DNA of 64,000 nucleotides from Hormiphora californensis. Taxonomy: Eukaryota > Ctenophora > Tentaculata > Cydippida > Pleurobrachiidae. This document shows positions 12,001 through 24,352 of this stretch, one piece after another. Location: positions 2,553,891-2,617,890 of the forward strand of contig CM035362.1 in NCBI GenBank assembly GCA_020137815.1, in the 5' to 3' direction. The position numbers and the translations under genes were made by a program. The number at the start of each line of letters is the position of its first letter. Positions within the stretch are counted from its first letter, which is position 1. The notes beneath the pieces were generated by a model that ran no database searches, had not been told where the DNA came from, and worked only from the letters and a program-made list of their open reading frames with translations.

Positions 12001-15000
12001 AGTGTAAAACTGTTTTGCAACAGCGCCCGTTTTTAGTGAATCCAAGATATACCGGCCACCGTGTCCCATGGGCCCGAACACATTTAGAACAGTCCGTTCC
12101 GTGATCTCACCGGGCTTGTGGAGAGCTCCAACTTCCTGCAGGGGAAATCGTTTTAAATGCGCAGTAGTTTCGATGTAATTCAAAAACTCAGGAAACAAAA
12201 TGGTTGATAAGGGGACAGTTTGCAAATTTCAGGGTTTATAAACTCACAAAACGAGGAGATAGGTAATTGTTTACTTACCTTGGGGACCTTGCTCCTGTGA
12301 AGGAATTTGGGGGCAGCATCCCTGCCACTATTAGCCTTGATGACCTCCCTTATCTCCATAGTATCATCGGCAAGGAAATAATGAAGGATCAGCTCCCTGA
12401 CGTCACCAAACATCTCCCGGGAGTGATCCCAGACACAGAAGAATCGGAGTACCTTCCTGTCGTTCTCGAGGAACTGAGAGGGGAGATTGTTTTGAGTTAG
12501 AGGGGGATGTTTATTGATTTTAGTTTGAGGTTCAAGAGGGACATGGTTCTTACAATTCTGTCTAATAGTAAAGTCTAAAAGTTGATAAAATAATAATGAA
12601 CAAGCTGGCCTGCATGATAGTCATTAGTCCGTTATACTCCCTTTCACACCCACCTGTTTGAGTGTATCACATTTCTCGTAAGGTCGATGTGGCTGCATGG
12701 CCTCTGCTTGTTTCTTCCTGTGTTCAAAGTATGGATCTGCGGGTTCTCCACTAGCAGGATCAGGTACCTTAGCACCAGTTTTAGTGAGGTAGTTCCTGGT
12801 GAAGGCGTCACAATCCTGAGGGGAGGGAGGTAAGGGATATGGGAGAAGGAGGGAAATATGAGCGGTTAAGTTGCCATGGGGTTGCCATGGGCGTGAACCC
12901 CTTTTCGGGGGAAATGTATATTAGATATGAGAAGAGGTCAAGAGGAACTCTACTGATTCTTCAGAAGATAGCTCGTAAGAGAATACCTATAAACTCGATA
13001 ATCACTGGATTTAAAATCAAAAAGCTACATACGGTGATTGTGAAGCTGCGGCTGTAAAGAGTGACATTGTTTCCCACGTTGAAAGAGTCAACTTCATAGA
13101 ATTTGTCATCATGTGGGGCGGGTTTTGCGATTCGATGTCTCCTGATCAGGGTTCCCTGGGGAATTCCCGAGTTTTCCTGGCGAGCTTCATTAACTTGGAT
13201 ACTGTCGTCCTCTAGGTAGTATAGAATAGTACATCTGGGGTGGAGAGAGTGGTGTTAGGACACAATTGCAATTTTACTGGAGTTGACAGACAGACATGAG
13301 AACCTCCATTGCGTGTTTCCTATATTCGTATCCCAATTGGCCTGGTATGGCCTCGACTCAGTGACTCTCCCTAACTCGGCAGCTGGTGACCGTGTCATGT
13401 GATCCCAGGCATCGATATAATACTAATCAGCCCTAAACAATGTTACGAACTTGTTACGCTAACCAAATCCCTGTTACATGACCCATTAGCAATGTAGGGC
13501 CCTGTTACATGACCCATTAGCAATGTAGGGCCCTGTTACATGACCCAATAGCAATGTAGGGCCTTGTTACATGACCCATTAGCAATGTAGGGCCCTGTTA
13601 CATGACCCATTAGCCATGGAAGGCCCTGTTACATGACCCATTAGCGATGTAGGACCTTGTTACATGACCCATTAGCGATGGAAGGCCCTGTTACATAATC
13701 GATTAGCGATATAAGTCTTGTCACCCCTAATTAGATACGAAATCACAACACCACTTGAATGGAACGACATCACCGATTACAAGAGATTGGAACGTGCAAT
13801 TATTGGGAATCCAGTCAACTTGATCACATAGTTTTCACACGTCATACCAAATTGCAGCAGTCCACCTGCCGGGGTACTTATACCCTTCATTTCCAACAAC
13901 AAACCATCCCCAAACACTTCCTTCTCTCTACCACTACATCATCTACTATAACTGCTACCTGTACTACTACATCATGTCTACTGCAGCTGTCTGTGTTTCT
14001 GACCTCTACACCTCCATCCGAGTCCTGGGCGAAGGAGGCTACGGTTCTGTCATGCTCGTCCAGAGCAAGGAGGATGGCTCTCTCCATGCTGCCAAGGTGA
14101 TCCCTGACTCCAAGTGCAAGAGGAAGACCTACTGCCCCCTCCGTGACTGTGACCTGCCTGATGAGATCATTCTGTGGGAGGAGCTGAAACACCCCAACAT
14201 CCTGAACCTGGAGGAGATGTACTTTGATGAGCCCTCCGATTCCTGGATCCTGATAATGGAGTACGTGGCTGGTTTTGAGGACCTCTTCTCCTACATTGAC
14301 CGTGCCGGATCCCTGACCCCTGCTGAGGCGAGGAAGATCCTGCGAGGAGTCCTGGATACAGTCTACTACATGCTAACAGTTGGAATCGACCATCGTGACA
14401 TAAAGGACGAGAACATCCTCTACAACCCTACCACCTGGACAGATCAAACTGATAGACTTTGGATCCGCCTCCCTCCTCGCTGAGCGTTACAACCGATTCC
14501 AGGGAACTGATGTCTACCTTCCTCCTGAATTCTTTGTCGATGGAACCCACGGATCCCTCCCTTCCACAACCTGGGCCATTGGATGCCTCGCTTACTGCCT
14601 GCTGAACGGTGACTGCCCCTTTGCTACAGCCCAGGATGTCAAGGATTACAAAACCCGAGGTCTGAACTTCCTGAATTCCTCCCTGGACCTGCCCTCTCGA
14701 GAGTTCATTCTCCGCCTTCTCAGATTGAACGAGGATGATCGACCCCTACCTACAGAAATCTTCATTGATGAGTGGATGATGCTTTGAATATATCTTGTTT
14801 TTGTATGTTTTTTATATTTCGATAACTAAAAAACTAATGGTCTTGCTTGTCCAAACAACTCTTCAATCATCTGATCTCACGTTGCTGATCATACTCAGAT
14901 AAGTTTGCCAGAGAAAGATAGAAATACACAGACAGACCGACAAACAAGGCAGAGTAATAGACAGACAGCTCAGTACCTCCTAATTCGGTATGTTTCCTCC

Positions 15001-15410
15001 CTCTTTTCATGTACAGCCTCCTGGAAGTAAGCACTAAACCGGAGCACTTGTCGATCAAATGCCACCCAAGAAGGGGCGGGCTGTCCAACTCCGTTAGGTA
15101 CAATGGTTGTTTTGGAAGGTCCACCCACACCTACTTCAACGGGGACACCGTTTCGCATGTCAAAGGCATGTCCCTTGTTGAAGGTGTCCTTACCTAACTG
15201 AGAGGGAGAGAAAGTGTTAGTTGAGGCGGAATAATATGTTGGCTGTGAGAACAAGAAATACAAAAGGTGGGAGAATTCTGCCAAACTGGAAAGTACTGTT
15301 GCTTTGTTTTGGTCAAATACTCAAATAGAGACAGAGTCGAGCAAGGCAACTGTTGTAAGATAACTTACAGTTGAGTTGGTAGAGTATCCTGGAAGGAAAG
15401 GAAGAGCCAT
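9020..15410 (-). CDS. EFHC1: EFHC1-like axonemal protein with three DM10 domains
   Basis: Fourteen minus-strand exons join in phase: 15369-15410, 14977-15197, 13033-13234, 12654-12815, 12279-12473, 11982-12135, 11605-11860, 11233-11446, 11017-11112, 10009-10121, 9806-9935, 9542-9705, 9359-9429 and 9020-9195. The product is 731 residues, near the usual EFHC1/2 length. It starts MALPFLPG and has three DM10 modules (about 60-175, 210-345 and 410-515) with words SWVAFD, YYLEDDSIQVNE, ENSGI.QG, DCDAFTRNYL, ELILHYFLADDT.EIREV, NGWGSEEDS and DGTISVFEPE.RNSG. A degenerate EF-hand-like segment (DVDNGLLEPSEV) lies in the C-terminal third. Known: EFHC proteins are microtubule inner proteins of ciliary doublets. 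EFHC1 fits better than EFHC2 in the first DM10 and the C-terminus. Intron 2 hosts an antisense kinase gene. The last two exons are poorly conserved and rest on phase and splice sites. Confidence 0.92.
10440..10895. repeat. 25-bp minisatellite in an EFHC1 intron
   Basis: About 18 head-to-tail copies of a 25-bp unit built on GATGGGGGTGATAG and TTGCCACTGGT, with single-base variants (AGTTGCC, GGTTGCC, CAGTTGCC) and two copies one base short. It lies in the intron between the exons ending at 11017 and starting at 10121. It is open in all three minus frames, giving artefactual SPP/HHQWQ-type proteins. Confidence 0.97.
13470..13705. repeat. 31-bp tandem repeat upstream of the nested kinase
   Basis: About 7.5 copies of a 31-bp unit (CCTGTTACATGACCCATTAG plus CAATGTAGGGC), direct and without spacers, with gradual divergence toward the right. 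It lies in EFHC1 intron 2, about 270 bp before the kinase ATG. Confidence 0.93.
13974..14787 (+). pseudogene. Intronless PIM-like serine/threonine kinase with one frame break
   Basis: One uninterrupted exon encodes a kinase fold of about 270 residues. Seen: glycine loop GEGGYG (19-24), AAK with Lys41, MEYV hinge, and catalytic loop HRDIKDEN (His140). After 14483 the first frame hits a stop. From about 14434 the +1 frame carries the rest: QIKLIDFGS, GTDVYLPPEFF, WAIGCLAYCLL, GDCPF and R..RPLPTEIF, ending TGA 14785-14787. One extra base between 14421 and 14439 explains it. HRDIKDENIL, LIDFGS and VY.PPE are PIM-family features. Downstream of the break every key motif is intact, so this is a very recent pseudogene, an assembly base error, or less likely a shifted real gene. 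The gene lies wholly inside EFHC1 intron 2 on the opposite strand and lacks introns, suggesting retroposition. Confidence 0.8.
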
Positions 15411-15614
15411 CACTTCACCTACTATGCCCTACTAAAACAGAGAGGGGTTATAATGAGTTGACGATTTGTGAAGTGGGAGTTGGGAGTTCGGTGATATTTT
15501 GACCGGTCCCACTTTGGGGAACAGTGTATCAGTGTGACCTATCAAAGATATCAATTGATGCAAACACAAACTTGAAATATTGAAATGAGTGAAAATGAAA
15601 ATGAAAATGATATT

Positions 15615-16382
15615 TCAACGTCGCAACATATCCAATATCATGTCAGCATCGTTAAATTCCCACATAGTCTCATCAGGGTGCATGTAGTGAGAGAGATTCT
15701 TGAGGTTTAGCCAAATGTTGTAGTGGAGAACATACGTCTTGTTTTCATTGTGGTCGGCAATGCAGTAGTAAAGAGCGTGAGCACACAACTGTCGCATAAG
15801 GAGCTCTTTGTTGTTAGAATGTGGTTGAATTCCTTCTAACAGGAAAATTAGGGCACCAGACTCTCGGCATAAATCCTGGTTGTCTTTCATGCAAAAGGCA
15901 CATAATTCCGAGATGGCGCTCACACAAGCCAGTTTGATCTCGTACAGCTCGTCTTGGTTTGCCAGTTTTTGGCACAAGTCAGGGATTACAAACTTTCCAA
16001 TATACCCGCTGGTTTCGTTTCCACCTGTAATTGAAATGTGACCCAGGGATCGGATTGATTCAACCATCTCGGCCGTTGTTACGGCTGTTCTCATTTTGGT
16101 AACAGCTGCCGTAATGTGTGACTTCATCGGGTTGCTGAAGAAATCCATTGCGTCGTAGTCCGGTTCTGGAGTTTTTGAATGGTATGCCTTAGATATCATC
16201 CCAATGAATGATTCAGAGACCCTCTTAGCGTTGACGCTCAGCCGCCTCATATTTCCCGACTGTTTGAAAGGGGTCAGGAGAGATGAATCCATGACAGAGT
16301 TGCGTTTCAGTGAGACCATGACAGTGATGGTAGTGATGGTGACAAATGTACCAAGACAATAAAACAAGATCCCTTCAAGCAT
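15615..16382 (-). CDS. Membrane-anchored ARM/HEAT-like helical-repeat protein (single exon)
   Basis: A single open frame of 255 residues starting MLEGILFYCL. Residues 4-24 form a hydrophobic signal-anchor, followed by a basic Ser-rich stretch. From about residue 75 there are repeated amphipathic helices with ARM-like words: SIRSLGHIS, FVIPDLCQKL, IKLACVSAISELCAF, ESGALIFLLEGI, LCAHALYYC. The C-terminus DADMILDMLRR completes the domain. A membrane anchor plus armadillo repeats recalls ARMC10 or ARMH2-type proteins, but I cannot assign an orthologue. The stop is about 200 bp upstream of the EFHC1 start on the same strand. Having no intron is unusual among its neighbours; an upstream noncoding exon cannot be excluded. 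Confidence 0.7.
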   Translation of the reverse strand: MLEGILFYCLGTFVTITTITVMVSLKRNSVMDSSLLTPFKQSGNMRRLSVNAKRVSESFIGMISKAYHSKTPEPDYDAMDFFSNPMKSHITAAVTKMRTAVTTAEMVESIRSLGHISITGGNETSGYIGKFVIPDLCQKLANQDELYEIKLACVSAISELCAFCMKDNQDLCRESGALIFLLEGIQPHSNNKELLMRQLCAHALYYCIADHNENKTYVLHYNIWLNLKNLSHYMHPDETMWEFNDADMILDMLRR

Positions 16383-17420
16383 GATATCAAGTATTTGTTA
16401 GCAAGGCGTGTTCAAAGTTTACTCGCTGTTACAGCCAAAGCGCACACTCGGTTGTCAGGTTACTCCGCAAGCAATCGTCGTTCGGACGAATCGTTTCGAA
16501 ACAAATTATTCGAACGCGCGCAAGCCACGCGCGACCAAAATTCTTTGCGCGTGCTAGCAAAATCGAGTGCGACGTCATTTTGAAATTTAATTCACACCAG
16601 TTTTTTTTTCGATCTCCCCGGTTCCCGTGTGCGCTTTTTTTAAAACTGGACTCCGAAGAAGCTTCTGTTCCAAACCCTCCACGTGGTACTTTCCAAGCAC
16701 AAAATGAGCTATCTCCGGCCTAGTCCAGCCTTAGAAATAGAAGGTAGACAAGATAGTTTTTTTTATCGACATTCGGCCTTTCTCTGAACGAGAAGAAGGG
16801 TCTGGTGCTCTGCGAGAAGCACCAAAATTCACAGAGATTATTCTCAATAGTCAATACTGGCTAGTGGCTAAACAGGCAAATTCAACATCTATCCGATAAA
16901 ATTATGTGCACTGGGGAAGGTTATATTAACATCCCCATGTTAAAAACAAAATCATAAAAGTAAAACGTTTTATTTAATCAATTCAAGTCTTGTCATTATC
17001 TCAATATCTCACTTCTCTCTGGAATCAATTTCCTGAAGGACCGCCATTGTTTCGATATCCATTGTTGTGTATCCAAACCTTCCAGTTCCAGGAACGGAGT
17101 TGCTCTTGGTGTACCTCTCTCGTGCGTTACTCGCTCCTGTGGGGGTATTCATCGAGTTTTAGGAGGTCTTTAAAAGAATTTATAAACGAATTTAGAGGGT
17201 CTTTAAAAGAATTTATAACCGAATCTTTCTATTAGAAGAAACACTGTTAAAGAAAATAATTTTATGCACTGTCAGGCTGTAGAATTCTTCGTAGAAATTC
17301 ATAACGGGTGGTATTTGCATGCAAAGATTAAGCTTTGGTTGTCGGCCCCGCCTATTGTGAAATATCAAAGATTAAATAGAAGTAAATAGCTGCATCTAAT
17401 ATTTATCTTTGTATCTATAT

Positions 17421-17626
17421 ATTATACCAAAACTAATTAAAATTAGTAGGCCGGAAAGGTTGCCCTATGATTTGAGCTACCTTTGCCACCGTAACATTCA
17501 CGGGCTATAACAGACAGGGTACAGATGCTTCGTCTATCTTCAAAAGGTAATGTGCCGGTGCCAAAGGTAGCTCAAATCATAGGGCAACCTTTCCGGCCTA
17601 CTAATTTTAATTAGTTTTGGTATAAT
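17421..17626. mobile_element. Hairpin MITE with arms of about 68 bp
   Basis: Left arm from ATTATACCAAAACTAATT through GAGCTACCTTTG is repeated as its exact complement ending TTAGTTTTGGTATAAT, with about 60 bp of loop. No reading frame. The outermost ends are TA-rich, so the exact target duplication is unclear. Confidence 0.75.
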
Positions 17627-17715
17627 TTGCATCATTTTTGGGATTTTTTATCCATTTAGATGTAGTAGAACAGATACGGAGAGTATGGAATCGCTAAATT
17701 GAAAAAATTTCATTT

Positions 17716-17777
17716 TTGACGTCATTTTGACGTCATAAAATGACGTCACGACGTCATGACGTCACAATTAAAACGTC
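17716..17777. promoter_or_regulatory. Cluster of CRE-like TGACGTCA palindromes
   Basis: Within 62 bp the core GACGTCA occurs five times, several as the full CREB/ATF palindrome TGACGTCA. This could be a regulatory cluster or simply a short palindromic repeat; no promoter was recognised beside it. Confidence 0.4.
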
Positions 17778-18643
17778 ATATCATCGGGATTACCTAGATA
17801 AAGATACTGACCAAGTTTGAGATCGATTGGATGAGATTTGAGTCCGCTATGGCGAAAAAACCCATATCGTCATATCTATTTTTAAACAGTCATAACACTT
17901 CAGACGCGTTTTAAGACCCTTATACATGTAGTTTTGAAAATTCGCGGTATATTTACTGAAAGTTTAGACAATTCTCTTTCCATGATATAGTCTTCGTTTT
18001 TCGATTAGAATCCGTCTTCCGGGTCTAAATTGAACTCAAAGAATTTTGGTCAGAGTCTGAAAAATGACGACTTTAAGACGTTCTGTAGGACGTTCCTGGC
18101 GATGAAAAGAGACCCCATATCGACTAATGCACACACATCCAGTAGATCTACCAGCTGTGAAAACGAGAAGTTTCTATCTCTTTTCGTTTGGCGTGAATAT
18201 GGTTTACAAAAAGCGTCTCTCCTACGCGCGTGCGTGCGCGCGTATATGCATGTTACACTGAATTTATGGCAAATGGGACCTATCTGTAACTTCGGTTCCA
18301 GATGAGATAAAGACTTGAAATTTTAAACTTGAGTCAAAGACCCCAAGCCGGGTATACATTCCAAATTTCAAGTCAAATGGATGAAAGGGAGCCACGCTAT
18401 AGCCTTCTAAAGTCTGGGTTTTCAGCCAAAACACCCATAAAACGTATAACTGCGTTTCTGGCGGCGCTTTGGGGGGGGGGGGGGGGGGGGAATGGCAACC
18501 TTTGCGCTTGCCAGCGCAGTGATATCTGTCATCTGATATTCTGATATTTGTTGATCCAGCAGATAATGCCTAACTTGCCCATAATCTACAAATTCTGTCA
18601 TATCCTGCCTTGTCTCAAAATAAAAAGGGTTTGAACGAATCAA

Positions 18644-21600
18644 TTAATACACACCTGGGTGGTTTGAAGTCATCTCAACTCTAGTATACTGAATAGGAGC
18701 AGCAGCAGCTGGGTCGTTGAAATTGAATGCTGGATTATCCAAACCGGCTGTAGAGGTGAGAGTGGTTAGGTGTATATACCGGCACGGGGGTTGCATGGCA
18801 ATTGTCATAATACTCATGGGCTTAGTGACACGTGATATTATTAGTGATATTGTTAGTGCCAGCCATTCCTGTCAGGTGCCATATATATATATGTTGTGTC
18901 GAGGCCGGGTGTGGTAGTACTACCAGATCTCCGAGAGATAACTTGAGGGTCTTGACATGTGAAATAAATCAATTTTTGACTTCCCCTTATTTTTCATCTT
19001 CAGCTAATTCACACGGCCGTCACGAGCCCTCCATCAAGCCCCCCCCCCCCCAATCAAGCCTCCCATCAAGTCACGCCCCCAATCAAGCCCCCCCCCCCCA
19101 ACCAAGCCCCCTATCAAGCCACGCCCCCCCCCCCCCCCCAGAGGAAAATAGTTATCAGACTGCTACCGTCGCGACGTAGTTGCGAGTAATACTGTAGTTT
19201 TAGGAATGGTTAAACAGTTCGATTTCGGGTATATTGCCTGAAGAACTGCAGTTTTTGACGTATTCTGGCGAGAGAAGTCTTGTATAGAATTTTGTTGTAG
19301 ACAAGTCAATTCTCAGAGATATTATATATACAGTTGTATTTCTCACGGCCAGTGATCGTCTGTCACGGCAGTGATCTGACATTCCTCTCAGAACAATAAT
19401 TGTTGCTCAAAGATTGCCCTTAAAAGGAAAATACTCATTACTCCCATAATGACTCCATCAAAGATATTATATGTCCTTTCCCGTGTGACAGTTGCTTTAA
19501 TAGTTGGTATCTTTATCTTAATGCGTCAAAATGATAATCACTGGGAACTTTTTGAGAAGATTTTATCTCCTTTTTTGTAGTTGTTCGGGAGCTTTTCATG
19601 AGACTCCTTCATTTGAATTAAAATCTTTTTATAGCCCGTTCAAGCTATGTAATGAACGTGTCCCTCACAGGTCAAACTTAAATTATACCACTTCACCAAA
19701 GGCACCAGACCTCTCGTTTTGATTCTTAAATACAATATAATATACCTGGCACCCCAATTTACAAAACCCTTTCCCCCGAGCATCAGCTCGTAAATTAGAG
19801 TCCGACTGCAGTACCACGTAACTTTGATAGTAACAGTAACAGTAACAGTTTAGTTCATTTGTCTGTACCTGGATTGTAGTTGGGTGTAAAGTGGACCCAC
19901 TCATCACTGCTCACACTGCTGCTTGTCGAGGTTTTAGAGATAGGGCTCTGTTGTGGTGGTTGTGAATTTCTTGCACTGAAACGATCGTGTAATGAGAGAT
20001 CCGACTAAATTTGAAATAAAAATCAGTTTCGTCGGACATCGCTCAATAAAAACATTGATAGAAGTTTGTCCCTCACACTATTTTACCAGACCTGACCTGG
20101 ATAACCTCTGCACATGAATCATGATTCAACCCACACTTGCTAGTCGGACCGGGATGCTCGGTAAATATCGGGGTCCGATCACTGTATTATAAACAGCTAC
20201 TACTTGTTATGTTCTAACCTTCCTTTACAAACAGAGTCGAGCTAGGCAAGCTACTACAATGTACCTGCTATAGTTTGAATTATCAAAGTAAGCGGCGTTG
20301 TTCTGGAGAGTTGGGGTAAACGGCTTGTGAGTCGTCCTGAGAAGATATTGGGGTTTAGTAAGTTGAGTATCATGGGCATTACAATTTAGTTAATTAATTA
20401 ATTAATTCGTAGAAGTATATATCAATCGAATCAATTTGTTGGGTTCCCCCGTCAGATCAGCTCGTCGTCATCTGGGGACGCTGAACACACTGTAAACCTA
20501 CTCGTTCATATCGTAGAAAGCGCTATCAAAGCTTGGCATTCGAGGAGTCGCTTTCCTGCTTTCTTTAATCACCTGCCGTTTAAAAGGAAGATTAGTCTTG
20601 GCAAAAAGCCCAATTATATCGGTGCCCTTAGTGTGTGGTAATTATGTACACACGAAGTTTTGAGAACCAGTTCCCAGAACCCCCCTCGCATATCGCATTA
20701 TATATCTGGTGGGGGACGAGGCATAATTTGAAAGTTTCTAATGACTTGTATGAGAGTGGGGGCACGGCGGGTGGTACCTGCCTTTGGTGGTTTTGAACAG
20801 GAATGTGATTACAGAGCAACTTACAAAAAGTACGGGTATATTTGCTTTATGCAGCGCCACACGTATTTTGATTGGGTTGTTAGCACTCATGCCACGTGGG
20901 TATGTTAACCTTGTGGCATCAGCTGAACTGTCAGCTGATCCACTATGCATGTTTGTCGGTAGTCATGTATGTTTATCATCTGAATGTGAGTTTGCTGCTT
21001 GTTTGTCTGTTGTGGTAATAAACCTGAGTTTATTCATTGTTTCACCGCTACAGTATTGTTAGACACTGCAGTCTGAGTTATTTTGTATTGACCGGATTAG
21101 AATGCATTGTTCCCGGAGGAGAAGAAAGGCTGATTATTCTGAAAGAGAAACTTCACACGGGTGTGGTTTGATCTGGTATGCCGCTTGTACCAAGTTAGAC
21201 AATAGCTGCTTTTGTCTGACAATCGTAGTAGTCCGCAGCAAACCAATCAGATGCTCCAGAAGATCTACCGATAGTTGGAGACAATGGGGAACTACCTACG
21301 CCCTGGATTGGAGACGGAGAACGTGTGGAGGAGAAGACGGGTGTGGTCAGCTGGTACAAGAGGAGAGGACACTTGTCAGTTCCCAGCAGTTCCTGAGAGG
21401 CAGTTCTGCTGAGGCAGTTCGGCCCTGAGAGTTCTGATGTAGCAGTTCCTGAGAGGCAGTTCCTGCGAGTGCGAGTTCCAGAGATCCCGAGTTCTGCTTT
21501 GAGAGACACTTAGAGAATGAGAGAGTTCCTGAGAGAGACACTAGAGTAAGTTCTGTACGGAGACAGTTCTGCCGAGAGAGTTGAGTTCTATTGAGTCAGT

Positions 21601-24317
21601 TCCTGTGATCTGAAGCATAGCCTGAGCTTTAGTCTGAGATCCAGCCTTAGTCTAGCAATGTGGCTTACTAAGACGCTGGCGACTAAATGAGTCCCGAGAC
21701 TCTGCATAGAGAGCCCCGCATCTGAGATATGAGTTCTGCACGAGAATGAGTAGAGTAGAGAGAGAGAGAAATAGTATGGCTGCATTTATGAGTATTTTAT
21801 TGTTTCGGTTTAGTTTTAGTTTTGGCTCGGAATCGGTTGTATCATTTTGTCTGTGTCAGAAACAGCAATCCACCGTTCTTGTGCGGTGTTTTTGTGATAG
21901 TACAAAAGGACAGAACACGGACACTGCGCCGCACAACCCTTGGGTTTTAAAGCATTTGAACAAATACCCGAGTATTTTTTTAATACCCAGGCCAAATTTT
22001 TAAATAATGGTCCCCAGGGGGCCAAAAGGGCAAACATTTATCCGCCACGGGCCGTGATTTATAATTAAAATATACTTTCTCCACCTCCACAAAATTTGGA
22101 ATACATTTTTTTCGTTGGGAAAAAAATAATCCCTTTACCACAACTGACCCTCTCACCCCCATCCTTAGATTTCCAACAAATTTGTTCATCCAACTTTATT
22201 CTGTGGGATAATGTAGGTTTTGGGTTCTCCTTCTCCCTGTTCCCTTCCTGGATGTCCTCCAAATTTTAGCCCGTCCTCGTTTCGGTAGTGGGCTCTTATG
22301 GGTTTTCAATTTCTCCCTGGCCCCCCCTCTTCTCTTCTTCCTTCTCTCTCCTCTCTCCTCCACTCCGACCACCTCCAATGGACCGTAGGGCCCTCCATTT
22401 TTCTTGGGTTTTTTATTTTTCCCCCCAGCCCTGGATCCTTAGGATCTACCCGGAGGCCCCGGAGTAAAAATAGTTTAACTGCAAATAGGTGTTTAAGGTT
22501 GAACATATGAATTTTCAAACTATGGTTTTTTAACAGGTAATGGGGTCTCCGCTTCCCCCCTTTTTTCTCGCTAAATCTGGAGTCTCTTAATTCTTTTCAT
22601 CTAGTCTTAAGTGGTTTAGTTAAATTTCCTTTATTTATTACTTCCATTCTAATTCCCTATGTTTCTTTACATCTAACCTCTCGTCCCTTCCTCATTTTCA
22701 TCTCTCTCTTCATCCAAAGTCTTAATTCACTCAATATCTCTCCTCGGGTCTTTCTTTATTTTATATCCTTCTCGCTTCCCCTTTCCCTTTTCTTCTCTAT
22801 GACTGTTATTCTGTTCTCCCCTCCTCATCTTTCTCTCATGCCCCTTTTTCTCTCACTCCTTTCTCTCTCTCCTCTGCTTTCATCTCATCTCTCTCTATTC
22901 TTCTCTTCTCTCTTCTCTTCTCTTCTTCTCTCTTCTCTTTTGCTCTTCTCCTTGTGCGTCATTTCCTTTGCTTGTCCTCTTCCCCTGTCTCTGTCCCTTC
23001 TCTCCCCTTTCCCCTTTTCCCACCAAAGGGAAAACAGGGCCGGGCCCCCAACGGCGGGGCGCAACGGGGGGGAAAAAAAGGAAAAGGTGGGGGGGAGGGG
23101 GGAAAACCGGGGTTTTTCCAAAAACCCCGGGCCCCAAAGGGCTACGGCCTATCCGTACTCTCGCTTCTCGCTCTACTATCACTCGCACTATCTCTCGATG
23201 CCTTGCCTCATCTTCTACTCTACTCTCTCTTTCTCGCTACTACCCATATCTCGTTTCTGACTGTCTCATCTATCTCTCCTGTCTTTCTCTATGACTGTCA
23301 TTCTATTCTCTCTCTTCTCTCTCTATCTCTCTCTCTCTATGTCTATGTCTCTGTCTCTGTATCTCTCTAGTCTCTGTCTCTGTCTGTGTCTCTGTCTCGT
23401 GTTATGGTCTGTCTCGTCTGTCTCCTTCTATCTCTCTCTCACGTATCCATAGACTGCAGCTCTGCTCTCTAGAGCGAGAGAGCGAGAGCGAGACCATCAG
23501 CGGAGACAGACCAGCAGCGAGATAGAGATATCTACCCTCTCTACTCTATCTCTCTCTCGCTATCTCTCTCTATCTCTCTTCCTCTTCTCTATCTCTTCTC
23601 TCTCTCTCTCTCTCTTCTCTCTCTCTTCGCTCTATCTCTCTCTCTCTCGTCAGCTCTCTCTCTATCTCTCTCTTCTTCGTCTCATTCCTCTGTCTCTGTC
23701 TCTGTGTTCATCTACTTCTCTGCGCTCTGCCGTCTCTGTCTCTGTCGAGTCTCGAGCTGTTCTATGCTGTCATATGTCTCGTACGCTCGTGCTCGTCATC
23801 TCGCTCTAGTCTCATATCTGATTGCGCGAACAGCTATTCGTCGTCCAGAGAGCGAGTAGAGAGAGAGAGGAGAGAGGAGAGAGAGCGAGAGAGAAGGAGC
23901 GAGAGGAGAGAGGAGGAGCAAGCGAGCGCAGGAGACGGGAAGAAGGGAGGAGGAGCGCGAGAAGGAGAAGGAGAGAGAGGAAGGAGAAGGAGAAGAGCAA
24001 GGCGCGGCGGAGACAGCACGGAAGGCGAGAGGAGAGGAGCAGGAGACAGCAAGGGAAGGAGGCGAAGGGACAGGAGAAGGAGAAGGGAGAGGAGAGGAGA
24101 AGAGACGGAGACGAAGGCGAGGCGACAGGAGAAGAATGGAGAGGCTAACGGCACGGAAGGAGCGGAGAGAAGGGAAGACTGAGAAGGATGAAGGAGCGAA
24201 GGGTCCGGAAGGAAGAGAAGGGAAGATACGGAGACGGCGAAGGAGCAGGCGACAGGTAGACAGAGCTACGCTCGTCATGCTCTACTTCTCTTAACTTTCT
24301 CCGCGCATTCTCGTATG

Positions 24318-24352
<35 letters not shown>

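Larger units (their letters stand above)
16383..18643. other. Noncoding region with repeats
   Basis: No supported gene. It contains two copies of a 33-bp repeat (17165-17230), a MITE-like hairpin (17421-17626), a cluster of TGACGTCA words (17716-17777) and a G homopolymer of about 20 bases (18471-18490). The long frames here are not conserved-looking. Confidence 0.5.

Noticed and set aside
13470-13705. Regular 31-bp repeats resembling a CRISPR array
   Set aside because: Units are head to tail without spacers, in an animal intron; it is an ordinary minisatellite.
13887-14192. Minus-strand open frame of 101 codons
   Set aside because: It is antisense to the kinase exon and has no family features.
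22799-24348. Many long Ser/Leu-rich and Arg/Glu-rich frames
   Set aside because: They arise from CT/GA simple sequence without stops; no real protein composition or splice context.
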